Positions 13,061-28,691 of a DNA stretch of 64,000 bases are shown here, piece after piece. The notes under the pieces are model-generated. The model was not told the origin of the DNA. It saw only the letters and a program-made list of their open reading frames with translations, and made no database searches. A program made the translations under genes and the position numbers. Source of the DNA: Salminus brasiliensis (lineage: Eukaryota > Chordata > Actinopteri > Characiformes > Bryconidae); the NCBI RefSeq assembly GCF_030463535.1, contig NC_132891.1:10067449-10131448 (forward strand). The letters are read 5' to 3'. Every line of letters begins with the position of its first letter. The first letter of the stretch is position 1.

Positions 13061-14706
13061 ATGTATAAAACTATAAAGCATTCAAGTTTATTACTTTAAA
13101 AAGTCTTTATTAAATGGGCATTTTGAAAAGTATTTACAGGCAGATTTTCATGTTTACGTCGGTCATGACAAATCTTTCCGGGTGGTTTCATACAGTATGA
13201 GAGGTGGACATTTGCCAAGATTAAAGGGTATATTCCCTAAAAAAACAGGGAATTTTCAGACATCATTCAAGGTCCACCTTGTAAGGAGGCATTAGGTACA
13301 GGAATAAAGATTCATTAAATGAAAAGGCAGGGAGATGTATGGTAGTTTGGCTCTCTGTGGAACTGTATTGCAAGAGCCAGAGACTGAGTTAATTATTCAG
13401 CTTAAGTCTGTGATGCTGTACAACGTCTTCAGTTTAAAAAAAAAAAACAGGTTAAATCTCTTATAGGATATGCAGTACTCCAGTTTTAGAGGTGCCTTCT
13501 TGCAGATGGTCTTAATCTACAAGTAAAGAAAACTCAACTGCACCACCACTAGATTTTAAAACTAAAACTGATTTTATTCAGTCTCTTGCAATTTTCAACA
13601 ACCTGAGTTCCTACTTCAATAAAGAGAACGAAAAAACAAAAATAACTGACAGCAGTTACAAAAAGACAGGGAAGCAAGAGGAGCCGGCGAAATTCATTTC
13701 CCCTTGCGCATCTCCCTTTGGTTCTTTCCAGCACCACAAACATGTACATAAATTTTCCTTTGATGTGTGTGGGTTTTTTTTTTTTAAGTGATATGCAGGT
13801 TGCTAAAAACAAAACTACCTTCAGAAATCATAAAAAGGCAGAAAAACACTTAAATATGTCACTTAATTTCTCTACTATTTGCTTTAATGTTTTTTTTCTT
13901 TTCTTCTTTATGTAGAAATCAGGACACTCAGCAGAAGACCCAATATTTAAAATAAAAAAATAATAATAACCGTAAACAACAAAACTTAAGAGACTTGTTG
14001 AGTTTCCATAGAACCCTCACCGTTCCCTTCCCAATTAAAATTGTATGGCATTTGAAAGACTAGGCCATAAATAGCCAAAAATAAAAACAAAAAGAGACCA
14101 AAAATGACTAATACAAAAGCTTGGGGAGAACAGCATGGAAAGGGACGACTGAAAAATTATAGAGAGAAATATCCTTAACATTATTGCTGAGAGCTGGTGC
14201 CCTTTGCCATTCTCCAAGTCATTTCCATGACAACCTCTCTCTCCTAGTCTCATCACACTGTTTATCAACCGTCTTTTCAAAGAAGGCTTCATGGCTGATC
14301 TCCATGTTGCTTAGTAGCCAAAAGCTGTCCATTGGCAGGCAGGTCACCAGTCACAGTTGAGTTAGGCATTATTGAGGGGGTGAAACCGATTTGCAGTTTG
14401 GTGGGTGGTGGGTTGGTTTAGGTAGGTTGGGGGGATGGGGTTAGGGGATCACAGTGAGCATTGTCCAGAAGTCCTCATCACAGTGTAAAATGGAGGCAAG
14501 ATCTCTCCCCCCACCAATTTGCTCTTCCGTGTTATTTCCTCCCCTTTTACATTCCGCGCTGGCTCAGTAGCCATGATGGGTGGGAGGGGTTTTCTTCTTT
14601 CTTATTTCATACACATCACATATCCTTAATCTTGATAAAAATAAGAATCTTAACTTCATGCTGGGAGATGGATCAACAGCTCTCCTCTCTTCCCAGACCT
14701 TTATTC
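13061..14706 (-). other. szrd1: szrd1 3' UTR / convergent intergenic region
   Basis: No coding exon is visible. On the minus strand several AATAAA signals (TTTATT on plus) occur at 13573-13578 and 13106-13111, and others at 13014 and 12984 sit inside the atp13a2 3' end. A long szrd1 3' UTR ending near 13.55 kb or 13.0 kb is therefore likely, tail to tail with atp13a2. Short ORFs here are A/T-rich and show no family resemblance. Confidence 0.4.
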
Positions 14707-17151
14707 CTATCTGCGCTGGCGAAAGCCTTGTGTACCATCTGGGCCTGCTGGCTGTCGAACCACATGGTTGTTGGATCGCACATCCTCTGAAGGTGTATGG
14801 CTGCCCACACGTGGTGATCTAGTTATGGAGAGATGTGGTTTTAGCAGGATTACTACAAGCTACATGACACCTTTTAAAATTAACTCAATTGATAATTTGT
14901 CCTCAATTTATTACAAGGTAATTGCACCGAAAGCATTTAAAGGTTCTGTCTAGTTAAACTGTGAAGATGTAAGCAAAGTCATTCAGAGTGGTTTGGTATT
15001 AAAGGGTTCATTGTACAGAACCTACTAGATACAGAACTGTTTGGTGGACAAAGTATCCAGATGTCTGAAGGGTTAATTCCTCTAAAAGCTTATTTGCAGA
15101 AATTAATATGCTACCTGATATAATAAATAACAACAATGTAACAGCGGCCACACCAAAGTGCCTCAAAATCATCTCCCATCATGACAAGCACTCCAAGAAG
15201 AACTGCGTTATAAAGGAAAATAAAGAGGGACTTTTGATTACCTGTCCGAACCAGGTCTCTCCTGAGGTGTGTCATCGGCACTGCCAAGGATTCTTTTCCT
15301 GGCTTCAGCATACTCTGCCTCCCTCTGAGCTAAGGACTTCACTTGTGGTGAGGGTCGGTTCTGGGTTGCAGAAGACCCTAATGATCCGTTGCTGGTGGGT
15401 CGTTTTAAAATGCGGATCTGTGGAGGAGGTGCAGCTGGAAGGGAGTCATCTTGGATCATGATGGCTGTCCTTATCGGAGAGCGACCTGAACCCCCACTTG
15501 AAAGTCTGGAGGGAACGCGGGAGTTGATTAGGGTACAAATATAGAACACAAAACACCCCTGAAATTAGGCCGGAAGCATCAGACATCTAACATACCTCTC
15601 TTTCTGGCTAATCTGCAGCTTTTCCTCTAGTCTTCTCTCCATTTCCTGAAAAAAGAATGTCAAATTACCACAAGGCATTTTACTGAAACAAGCATCAGGG
15701 CTGTCTAAACATAAAGGGTTAGCATTGGCTTGCAGAAGGAGCCTCTGTGTAGCAGAGCCAAGTGTCTCAGTTTCACTGGAGTTATTTATACATACTTAGC
15801 GCAGCAGCTAAATTCATAGCAGGCGATGAATTACAGCTCTGAGGTTTAGCTGCTAAACAGCAAGCTCATGATCCAGCAGGTCTACAGAATAGTCTGAAGG
15901 CATGTAAGAGACACCTACCAGGTATGTATCACATTAGGTTATGCCTAAATCATGACAGACTGATCACTCTACTAATCCACTAACAGGCTTATATGGCAGT
16001 GATTTGCACCACTTCTCGGGTCTCTCTTGGTATCCCCCAACACATCTACTAAAACATCAGGACATCATATCATAGATTACTACAATATGCTTTATATGGC
16101 AGTGATGTGTATCAGTTTCAGCCTCAGGTCTCTTTCTGTACCTCCCAATTAAGATAGCACTCCTTCCTAAATCTTTCTTTTTATGAACTTCAGGTCTTTT
16201 AAAAGCCTGAAAGATGCAAATGACAATATAATAACACTTTATTTACAAATCATATCATATTTACAACAGCAGATCTGCTTGTGAACAGTGGGTAAGGGAG
16301 TTAGCTAGCTAGCACTAGCTACAGGGCAACGGAACAATACCGTTAAATTACAGGACTCGCACTGCTAACAGTAAATACACAACCAATAAACATGCAGATA
16401 AAGGCCAAACTAGATAGCAGTCTACTAGCCAATGCCCAAAAACACTTCAGCTAGTTAGGTCGTGTCGTATTTTAATCCAGAAAACTGTCGCTAAGGCTGG
16501 AATTAGCTAAATAAGTTAGCTAGCTAGCCTAGCGAGCTAGCAGGCAGGAGTCATGGCCACACACTGCCACTCAGCAGTTTTCGGAACTGACCGGTGATCT
16601 AAAATAAAACTGAAAGCAGTAAATACGGCTTATTAATTCATCAAAACAAGGGTCTACTTTTATGTTCACGACTCTTAATCAATAATGGGGCTTCTTTCAC
16701 CCCCACCATCATCTAAAACAGCCAGGGTTTGGTTCCTCAAGTTACCTGGCTAGACGGATAGCGTTCAGCTAGCGTACAGCTAACGTTAGCTAGCTATAGC
16801 TAACTTCTCTACTACCTGAGCTCGGCAGCACTGTTAAAGCCACTGCGGCAGCTGACACCGACAATAACAACATACTACTTCTACTGACTAATACAAACAC
16901 TGTTTGCAGCCTATTTGTAATTTCTGCACCGGTCTCAGGCATGAAATATCCCCCCCGAGCCATTTCCACTACGGCCTACTGCTCATTCCGTAAACCGCTG
17001 CCAACAGGCCGCTAATCGCGCCCTTCTCACGGCCGGGCAAAGCCACCTTTCGACGGAGAAGTCTACCGGCCACCCCCGGCTACAAACACCGCACATTTAC
17101 CCCACTATCGGCGGCCTCTTCCCAGCTTTCGGCGACCTCCTCCTCTTCCAT
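14707..17151 (-). CDS. szrd1: szrd1, SUZ RNA-binding domain-containing protein 1 (complete, 4 exons, 158 aa)
   Basis: Coding exons on the minus strand: 17101-17151, 15596-15645, 15242-15505 and 14707-14818, stop TAG at 14707-14709. All introns are GT-AG and the 477-nt chain stays in frame. Start ATG at 17149-17151 gives [17 protein letters not shown], matching the human N-terminus ([17 protein letters not shown]). Exon 3 carries the SUZ-type block [12 protein letters not shown] and the near-invariant [20 protein letters not shown]. Exon 4 ends in the SUZ-C-like [16 protein letters not shown]. Human SZRD1 is 152 aa. SUZ domains bind RNA; the cellular role of SZRD1 is poorly defined. The gene is convergent with atp13a2 and head to head with the sulfotransferase about 1.1 kb away. 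Intron 1 (about 1.45 kb) carries a cluster of GCTAGCTAACGTTA-like words. Confidence 0.96.
14962..15022 (+). repeat. Dispersed repeat with aaagtcattcagagtggttt core
   Basis: One of four copies in the window (others about 9935-9990, 19450-19500 and, reversed, 20105-20165). It lies in szrd1 intron 3. Unclassified. Confidence 0.5.
16290..16810. repeat. Cluster of GCTAGC / AACGTTA / AGCTAGCTA words in szrd1 intron 1
   Basis: Repeated gttagctagctagc, taacgttagctagctat and related palindromic words occur at about 16300-16325, 16510-16545 and 16765-16805. I recall such motifs as frequent near fish gene starts. No defined element ends. Confidence 0.4.
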
Positions 17152-18197
17152 ATTTCTACACTTCGCTAGCTTTAGCTCGGCGGGGCTCCCTCCGCTGCCT
17201 GCATGCACACAGGCACATTTTATTCTTCTACAGGCAGGAGAAGCTTTACTGCTACATGTGCTGACGGGCATCCTGCGCTTTACCGGCACCTACCGCCCGG
17301 GAGCGCCTCAGCCTCGATCTGTAGGCCTGCGGATCAGAGCCGATAGCGGGTCAAACAAAGGACAGAATACCGAGACTGTTAGTCTTCCTGTGCTCATAAG
17401 AAATAAAAAAATCATGTAAAAATAATTTTTCTGCACATTTTAGATACAATTCCTATGTATTAGTATAAATGTATAAATAATAAAATACAAAATAATACAT
17501 AAGATATTTAATGTGACTATTTTTTTTGCTAAATTTCCTTCGGGATCTATCTCTACTTTTTTTTGTTTTGTTTTTTTTGCACACACCACATTTAATGTTT
17601 TTAATAAAATATAATTGAACAAATAAACAGTAATTATGCTTAATTTGGATGTGAAATGCCCTGTTGTAGAGAAACCCTGTCGATCCCAGTGCTGATAACA
17701 GACATACGAAACCCTTAAACTGCATCACAGAAAGCTGTAACAGAAAATGGATATAAATATCTGTAAATAGTCCCCAAATATGTGTCATTGTAATTTACCA
17801 CTGTTTTACTTTTTTATTTTTATTTTTTTTATAATTATTATTTAAATAATATTTAAAATGATTATTTTTACTTAGTGTTTTAAGAACACTAAGATAACAA
17901 GAAACACATATCTGATCACAGGTACCATATTTACATAATAAAAGTCACACACTGGGGAAAAACAACAAAGCTATTCTCTTCTGGACAGTCTGCCGTGCTG
18001 TAAGGGACGCCCTACAAAAACGACGTACTTTAGACTGCAGGGCGCTTACAGCAGCAAACCTGTCCTGGGAGTTTGAGCTGGTTACCTAACACGAGAACAG
18101 GTAAACCACTTGTGATTGTTATTAAAGTCGTTTTAACTGCGGCAGTGTTGAACTTTCCTTATTTCCATTTACTGGAATTGCTCTCTCTGTCTCTCAG
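17152..18197. promoter_or_regulatory. szrd1 / sulfotransferase head-to-head intergenic region
   Basis: The two genes diverge from this gap. The szrd1 side (16900-17340) is C/G-rich for the window, as expected for a CpG-type promoter. The middle (17400-17960) is A/T-rich with T-runs and no coding. At 18090-18100 a likely non-coding sulfotransferase leader exon ends in gagaacag followed by gtaaac, and pairs with the acceptor ctctcag at 18197 across a 97-bp intron. No TATA box is assigned with confidence. Confidence 0.45.
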
Positions 18198-18217
18198 TGC
18201 TGTTTATTTATCAGCAG

Positions 18218-21345
<3,128 letters not shown>

Positions 21346-24300
21346 AAGGCATTACTTTTTGGATAGTTCTTTGAATTTGACAGAATTCAGAGGCTGAGTT
21401 ATAGACAGTAATTGAAAAATGCAGGGAAGACAGAAATTAAGAACAGCATCTGTATAAGTGTATGTTTTATTCATTTATTTTATGCGATCAATCATTTACA
21501 GCTTTCGTACCTGATGACATACTACTGTCACACATAAATGACTTCACCTGATTGGAAGGGCTGGACAGTTTGTTTCGTAAGCTGTGGTGAAAAGAGAAAT
21601 GACCTTTGAAACACTGCAAACGTACTGCTTGCATACAAACTGATTAAAGTGAAACACACGAGAGTGGTTCTCCAACAACACTGCAAAAGCTAGCAAAAAA
21701 GGTCAGTGAAAATGATTAAACACTAGTTTTTAAAAAGCTTAACTTATGAATACTCATTAAATTGTGTTTTTTTGTACAATCAGGGTACAGTGAGATGTTT
21801 TCCTTCATTTCCTGGTTCAAACCAAGTGTACCCACTTGGCTAATACCTGACACAAATCCACTAGACTGTGTTTTACAAGGTGAGGGGTTTTGAATTCAAT
21901 TTCAGCTTTCTCTGATGGACTACGTAATAAATGTGTAAATAGTGTTTAATGTGTACACTGGGTTTTAACACTAACTGTGAATAGCAAAGATACAGTTGTT
22001 TATTTTCAGCACTACTTTCACATTATTCGCTTTATTTGTAAATGGACTTTTACCAATTCACTGAAAAAGTCAAAATGATGACTGTTTATCTTTGTAAGCA
22101 CAAACTGTGTTCCTGATGTTATTAATAAGCAACTTCTTATTAAAGTAATGGCATATCCTTTTGTCTGATTTCAGAGATGATGTGAATGTTCTTTTTCATT
22201 TTTATTTAAACAAGGAAATTAATGGACAGATGTTTTTACTCACTGTGTTCACTGTCTTGAGTGACTTTAGTCATTGATGTTTAATGAGATTAATTAATTA
22301 ATCTAAATTACTGTAGCTGATACATGACTAGTATAGTACACAGTTATTAACTAAATAGAAAAAAGTACAAAAAACATTAATTATTGTTGTAAATATTAAT
22401 AATAATTGTAGTAATAATAATATAATTAGCATTATTGTTTAGAAGATATTTGATGAAATTCAAAATTTCTGAATTTAGTAACTTTTACAACAATTTTGAT
22501 CAAGTAACATCACCACCTTCACTAACACAGTAGCAGAGGTGGGGAAAGGGATCTGCAACCTTTCCTCCATGCAGAATATTTTCATTTGGTCCTCACTTCT
22601 GGACTCTCCGCTTCTGTTTGTGGTCTGTGAATCTGACCTATTGACCATTAGCTTTAGCCTCCCAATTTTCTGTTATCTGTTTATGCAGTTTTTCCCTTAA
22701 TGCACTTATGAATGATCTTGTAAATAAGACACACCAGAAGTACTGGTACTTTCTTTCAGTCAGTCAGACAGACAGGTAGTGATACCAGTGATGTTTTAAA
22801 ACACACAGGACTACAGTCCTTGAGAGCTAGAGCGCTGCAGACTTCAGCACTCTGCCTCATTAAAACACCTGAGTCAGCTCATCAGCTAATCAGCATGCAT
22901 TCATGAATTTAATTCAGAGCAATAGATGAGGACAGCACTAATCTATGCAGAACTGCTGCCCAGAAGGCATCCAGTTTGACATGCCTGTCCCTAAACGTTT
23001 TTGAGTCCATAATGTGTCTCTTAATACGTTTCCCTTTGGGAGCAAAACAGCCTGCCTGCCACCATCATGTATCCTCCATCCATCATTTTCTACAGATGCC
23101 ACTGGCTGTTATTGGAGAACATACAGGAAAAGTAAAATACACATCAGATTACTCTATGTGTCTTGCTGACACTGGACATGTCTCCCATATGTCCAAAATA
23201 ACATCACTCTGATAATCAACATTAGCATTTCTAATTTTTTGCCTCAGATACTCTAGGCATTACTTTATTAAAAAAACTAATAGAAATGGCCTTAATAGGA
23301 TTTTTAAGTCAGCAAAAATATTGAATTGCATCATAAACTATACCAAATTAATTGCCTCAACTAAGTTTATTAAGTTTATTAAGGTGAAAGTTTACCTCAC
23401 TATATGACCTGTGTTGGCAAAATATATTGAACCCTAGTTGAGGCCAGGCCAACTACTTTGCATATGCTCATTTTGACTCCCAAGTTGAACGTGGTGTGTA
23501 GAGTAATTCTGTCCACCTGCTGTAGGATTGATTACTGTATCTCACATCAGTGTTTCTCAACAAATACCAGCTGTGCTGTTTTAGCAATATACAGTGTGTT
23601 TGGGTGTGCAATACAACATATTTGAGTAACACTCACACCCCTTCCCATTGGCTCCTGGCACCATCTATTTGCATATTGGGGGTACTCTCTTCACGCAAGA
23701 TCAGTGTGTGGTCATCCCCCCAGCCTACCTCTGTGTGACTCCAAGCTTGCTAAGTAAAATTGGTCACTCTTGCATTACCACAAGATTATAGTGTCAGTTT
23801 TTTTTGGCAGATGAAAGAATAAGATGTCCTTTAACAAAATGGGCAGTTATATTAATTATATTAATTCATTTAAGACAAGATATTTTTTTGGAATTAGATG
23901 AAATTGATTAATATTAAACATTTTATTGAAACAACTGAAATTTTTCAGTTGGGGCTAAATTCTAGGACTGTCAGCAGAACATACAATATGCATTTCACAG
24001 AACTTAAACTAGACCAACAAAATATTTAAAATATTAAGTGCCCTGGCTTATTACAGTTTTTTGGTGAGTTGGTGAGAACTTTATACCGTCTGTATCGTTG
24101 CTGTCCAATGAAAAACATGTGTGGCTTTACAGGAGAAGGTCAAAACTTTGAATGGAAAATAAAGTAAGAGCTTTTTAAGAGTAATTAAGAGGATTTCTAT
24201 TGGTCTATTCATCCAGAATTATTCGCACAGTGTAGAGAGCAGCTACAGGGTTTAAACCATTGAGAGAAAACTAAAAACTAACAAAAATGGAGACAAATGT

Positions 24301-24549
24301 TTTTCATTGGACAGCAGCTACATGTAAGGATTTGAAGACAGTTGGCATAACTTTAGTTGTTTCTAAATTCTTTATACGTAAAAATTCATATTTAGGTTTT
24401 TATTCATGTGAAAGACAAATGATCTGAACAAAAGATTATTAGTTGGCACAAATGTCAGTGTTATTCTTTCAAATTCAGGAGTTGGCCTCAAAACTCAGAT
24501 ATCTAGTGCAGCGAGTTGCCTCAATATTTTGAGTTAAGTCAAAAGTCAA

Positions 24550-24581
<32 letters not shown>

Positions 24582-24733
24582 CAGTGTATGAATTACTTGG
24601 TAAATAATAGTTGGAGGCTAATATGTAAGGTTCTTCAAAAGAAAGAGCAAATACATTTTTTAAAATCTTTTAAACACTTGAAGGTTCACGTTTCTCGTGT
24701 GTAATTGTGTGCTGTTTTGTTTCTGGTTGAATT
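21346..24733. other. Intergenic region between the sulfotransferase and tmem82
   Basis: About 3.4 kb, A/T-rich, with no supportable exon. The sulfotransferase 3' UTR probably starts it; an AATAAA lies near 21916. It holds a possible old repeat at 22780-22960 (dispersed cagctcatcagctaatcagc-type fragment), a MITE at 24099-24320 and a TA microsatellite at 24549-24572. The tmem82 promoter should lie at its right end. Confidence 0.6.
24099..24320. mobile_element. MITE with tgctgtccaatgaaaaacat inverted ends
   Basis: The left end 24099-24120 is mirrored at 24293-24320 by atgtttttcattggacagca. It is about 220 bp, A/T-rich, with no coding capacity, upstream of tmem82. Confidence 0.7.
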
Positions 24734-26879
24734 ATGGCAGGACTCGTAGGTGCGTGTGGGATCTCAGTTCTTTGTAATCTTTTAAGGGTTTATTTGTTCG
24801 TTGAAGCCCAGAGGTAAGAACATTTGCAGTACAATAACATCCTTTCTGAATTCAAATCAATATGTGAACTCCAGGGTTTTCACCCAGGAGTACAAACTAC
24901 TATGCAGTCTAGCAGGAGGCATAGAAGCAACTGTCTATACCAAATATCTGTGCCTTCAGAGATCTTCTTTTTTTGTTTTGCAGCTATGCAGACAGCACAG
25001 ATGACCCAAAAACCAAAAGCAGTCATAACCGTGGTCTAATACAAAGAATACAGTTCTGGATCCTAACGCTGATCCTTGGTTTTGTGGGTTCTCGAGTTGC
25101 ATCACTGGTGGTCCTTGAGTTCTGCCTCAGAGCAGTCTCGTCACGACTCACGGCTGCATCAGTAAGACGGAATAATTGAACTATTTATTGACGAATGCTC
25201 TGTTGAAATAGACCTAATGGCTTCTCATCCTGCTTTCTTGTGTCTTTTGTTTAAGGACCCCCTGACTGATTCTGTGCTGCAGTTGTTAGTCCAGTGCCAG
25301 TTCTCCTTAGGGTGTGCATTCAACTGTAGCCTTCAATTCCTCCATGAGGGGGCACCACAGGCCTGGCTAAGTCTCCTGCTCGCCGCAGGACTGAGCTGGT
25401 TCTTGGCCAGCCAGTGTTCCAGATTACGGCGCCATGTAATGGCGATGTACCCAATGCACAGCACCCAGCGCTACTGTGGTGTGTGCATTGGGCTCCTAAC
25501 TACTGGGACCTCCATATTAACCTTCCTTTGCAGTGCCTTGATCTTGACCTTTAGTGTTGCTAGCATTGCAGCTGTATCAAGCATCAACAGACACTTTCTG
25601 TCTACTTCTGAGGCCTTGAGGTTCTGGACACCTCTAACGATCTGCTACACCCTTCTTATAATCTATATGCAAGGTGAGATAAAGCAATATGGATTGGTTT
25701 CTGTAGACTAAGCCTATTGACAAATGACACAACTACAATTTCAATCCCATTTCAGATGAGCAGAATCGACAGCCTGGGGGACAGGCTCTTCTGAACACAG
25801 TGGTGGTGCGACTGGGCGGCCTACTAGTTTTAATGCTCACTGTAGGAAGGTGGGCAGATGTGCTCCACGTCCTAGTGTGCTTCACTGGGGAAGCTGCTTG
25901 TCTGTTACCAGCCCAAGACCTATTGGAAAGCACATCTAAGGTATACATGGTTTTCACGATACCGTACAAGCATTGTGCCATTGCTGATTCCTTGATATCC
26001 ATTAATGTTTAGCATTTCAGCGTGATAACTGATTCATATTGCACATACACTCTATGTCCGGATGTTTGTGGATGCCCCTTTTAACAAATGCATTCAGCTA
26101 CTTGAGGTTGCACCCATTGATGACACATACACACTGCTTGTCTAGTCCCTGTAGAGAAGCATTGCCAGTAGACTAGGACTCTCCACAGCAGATAAACATG
26201 AACCTATTGACACCGTGTCTAATGCCAGGCGTGGGCTAGAGGGGTATAAACCCTCCCAAGTATTGAGCTGTGGAGCTGTGTCATCTGGAATGATGGATGG
26301 TGGTGGTGGTCCATCCAATGCTTTTGGGATGAGGTGGGGTGGTGCTCATCCAACATCCTAGACTCACTAATGATCTTGTTGCTGTAGTAGAAAGCCTTCC
26401 CTGGACAGTAGAGATGGCTACTCCAACAAAATAAGATCATTTGATGCCCTTGAGAAGGAAGGAACAACGAATGAACAGGCGGCCCAATACCTTTGTCCCT
26501 ATTAAGGTAAAGGTGCACATATTTGTCACTGTACAGTGTACAGCGAAATGTGTCCTCCATTTCGGGTAGTGAGTACACACACACCCAGAGCAGTGGGCAG
26601 TCAACGCCAGCGCCCGGGGAGCAGAGAGGGTAAAGGGCCTTGCTCAAGGGCCCAACAGTGGCAGCTTGCAGAGCCTGGGAATCGAACCCACAACCCTGTT
26701 ATCGATACCCCGGCGCTCTAACCGCTGAACCACCACTGCCCATAGTGTATGTGCATGAAGCTGGGCAAGTATTTAATAAACCCTTTGTTTTCATGCAGGG
26801 TGCTGCAGATGTTTCCAGTCGTTCTGTGATGAAAGATGGAGACAAGAGGAGACTAAAGAAATTGGACAAACGTGACTGA
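24734..26879 (+). CDS. tmem82: tmem82, transmembrane protein 82 (complete, 5 exons, 313 aa)
   Basis: Exons: 24734-24813, 24984-25161, 25256-25673, 25756-25940, 26799-26879 (stop TGA at 26877). All are GT-AG and in frame (942 nt). The ATG at 24734 has an in-frame TGA two codons upstream with no intervening acceptor, so the start is well supported; it opens MAGLVGACGISVLCNLLRVY, like the SLLKVYFFV stretch of human TMEM82. Exon 2 carries VGSRVASLVVLEFCLRAVS, almost identical to human VGSRVAALVVLEFSLRAVS. Exons 2-4 are mostly hydrophobic and suggest six to eight membrane helices. The tail is lysine/arginine-rich. Function is unknown in any species as far as I know. Human TMEM82 (343 aa) lies near SPEN, as here. 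The last intron has taken in a MITE and a SINE. Confidence 0.94.
26048..26508 (-). mobile_element. cactatatggacaaaag MITE, near full-length, reversed
   Basis: The left boundary gtccggatgtttgtggatgc and the right boundary caatacctttgtccctatta are the reversed ends of the family. The body matches 4419-4915 in reverse. It lies in the last intron of tmem82. Confidence 0.75.
26509..26741 (-). mobile_element. tRNA-derived SINE in tmem82 intron 4
   Basis: Read on the minus strand it begins gggcagtggtggttcagcgg ttagagcgc (A-box-like) and, about 35 bases later, has gggttcgattccc, a perfect B-box core (26677-26689 on plus). This is a pol III promoter layout of a tRNA-derived SINE. It abuts the MITE at 26508. 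Confidence 0.75.
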
Positions 26880-27263
26880 GTCTTGATGAAGCTACCAAGT
26901 GAAATGGACTTGACGATAAAGGACGTTACAGTTTAGGGTCTCCTAAAATTGAGAGGAGAAGAAACATGCATGGGCCAAAGTTTTCCTATAGTCAACATGC
27001 AGATGTCCGCTGCCTTTGACAAGGGATGGATAAATAATGTATCTTATACTCCTGCTGTTAACGTTGGACTATTTTGACATTTTAGGAGACATTTTAGGGT
27101 CTCCTAAAATGTCATGTCCTTGTGTCTAGAGTCAAAATAGTCCAACGTTAACAGCAGGAGTATAAGATACATTATTTATCCATCCCTTGTCAAAGGCAGC
27201 GGACATCTGCATGTTGACTATAGGAAAACTTTGGCTCATAAATGTTTAATCTCCTCTCAATTT
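26880..27263 (+). other. tmem82: tmem82 3' UTR region with long perfect inverted repeat
   Basis: The sequence directly after the tmem82 stop. Arms 26974-27078 and 27131-27235 are exact reverse complements over 105 bp by my reading. With mismatches they extend to 26946 and 27263. The 52-bp centre holds a smaller hairpin (gacattttaggagac / gtctcctaaaatgtc). No clear AATAAA precedes it, so whether transcripts include it is inference. Confidence 0.8.
26946..27263. repeat. Palindrome: two arms of about 133 bp, inner 105 bp perfect
   Basis: See the tmem82 3' region. Such identity implies a recent inverted duplication or a young foldback element. Confidence 0.9.
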
Positions 27264-27703
27264 TTTTTTTTTACATTAGATATCCAGCAGATGTTGTTCA
27301 CAGGAGAAAATATTAACGTATTAAACATAGCTAGCAGGACATGGGCTGTTTTAGAGAACTGAGGGATGTTCATGCCACAGCTGCTCTCATAGTCTTCTCA
27401 CAGACATGCAGCTGCTCAGTCTTAAATTATAACCTAGCCATGAAGCTCAAACCTGCACAGTCAGCTCTCTATGGAGAATAATGAAAAATGAACCCCAACA
27501 GCCAATTATCCGAGCTGAACTGTAGGATAGCTAAGAGGGCTCAAACGTGTAGCCTGGTGCCTGGTCTGTTCATCAGACGTCAGACCCGAGCAAAACACAA
27601 CACCTCGGCCGAGTTAGACACTACACCGCCTTTTCTGGGTTATGTGGGTCCCAGTAGACAAAAGCAGCCCGTTTGAGGACCACAACAAATCGCTCTGTAA
27701 ACA

Positions 27704-27790
27704 CAAAATGGCTGCTGCTGCTGTTCCGCAGCTAATCGTCCTCTTATCGTGAACGGTCGCCACGTGAGACCATGTTCAAAATGGCGTCAC
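27704..27790 (+). promoter_or_regulatory. Two YY1-like motifs on the plus strand
   Basis: aaaatggctgc at 27704-27714 and caaaatggcgtcac at 27777-27790 resemble the YY1 core (AANATGGCG). Both point along the plus strand, as is usual just downstream of housekeeping start sites. Confidence 0.4.
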
Positions 27791-28631
27791 GTTTCAGACA
27801 ACCACTGCTTTGCCTGCGGTGCTCGACCGAGCTAGATACCTGGACAATACGCCGTTTTAATAGCACAGAGCTGTATAGTGCAGCTGTTTGTATTAATGGA
27901 CCCCGTCACCATCGCTAGCCAGCCCAACGACACGCCATTAAAAGCCGCGGCTGGGCTGCTGGGCTGCTCCACAGTCGAGTCCACGTTAGAACAGGATCTA
28001 GCTACAGACCTAGTGAGAGCTAGCTATCTATCTAATCTTGGGCTGGTCTTAAACTAACTTCTGATGTCTGAGACGTTTCCTAATCTTGCATTCATGAGGG
28101 AAAGACCTGATGCTGAGTTAGCAAGCCATTATCTGTCTGTCTTCAATGACAGGCTTCTCAGCCACATCCATGTAGATAGATAGCTGGGTTTGTTATTCCG
28201 GCTGCTGCTGCGTTTTGGGGGCGATCAAGACTGTTCTCAGTAGTCCAACAACCAACAAACAGTCCTGGTCAACTCTTTTAGCTAAAACTGTTGAATTAGT
28301 TGTCGTCTACCTCAGATCAGACCAAAAACACAACACAACACAACTTAAGGACGGCAGCGGACTACGTTTGTAGCTATTTCCAGAAGAACATGTGGATGTT
28401 ATCCAGTCCCCACAGCACTGAGCTCAAAAGAAATGACTGCTTTATTAGTTTTCCTCCGCCAAGGGCTTTTGTAGATCCGAATAATCCTCAATATACAGTC
28501 CTGTGGTGGTTCTGTTTTGTATTCTGCGGAGTTTATGCTGTTCACGGCTTGCTCAACCCGCCTTTCCAGACTTTTCCTCCGCTCCGCAGAGCGCTAATCG
28601 CTCTTTGTCAAGTCCCGGCGTGGGCGTGCCG

Positions 28632-28691
28632 TGCGCATGCGCGCTCCAGCCACTGCGGTCTTGGGTTTTGCCGCATGTTGGCGCATGCGCG
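28632..28691. promoter_or_regulatory. Paired NRF1-like sites 48 bp apart
   Basis: The palindrome gcgcatgcgc occurs at 28633-28642 and 28681-28690 and fits the NRF1 consensus. Two perfect copies this close are unlikely by chance in A/T-rich DNA. They suggest a CpG-type promoter about 1.8 kb before the spen ATG. Confidence 0.5.

Noticed and set aside
26219-26647. 142-codon minus-strand frame in the tmem82 intron
   Set aside because: It lies within the MITE at 26048-26508 and runs into the SINE; MITEs of this family have no coding capacity.
26677-26741. A functional tRNA gene
   Set aside because: A- and B-box motifs are present, but no cloverleaf can be folded with paired acceptor arms and the unit continues into a SINE tail.
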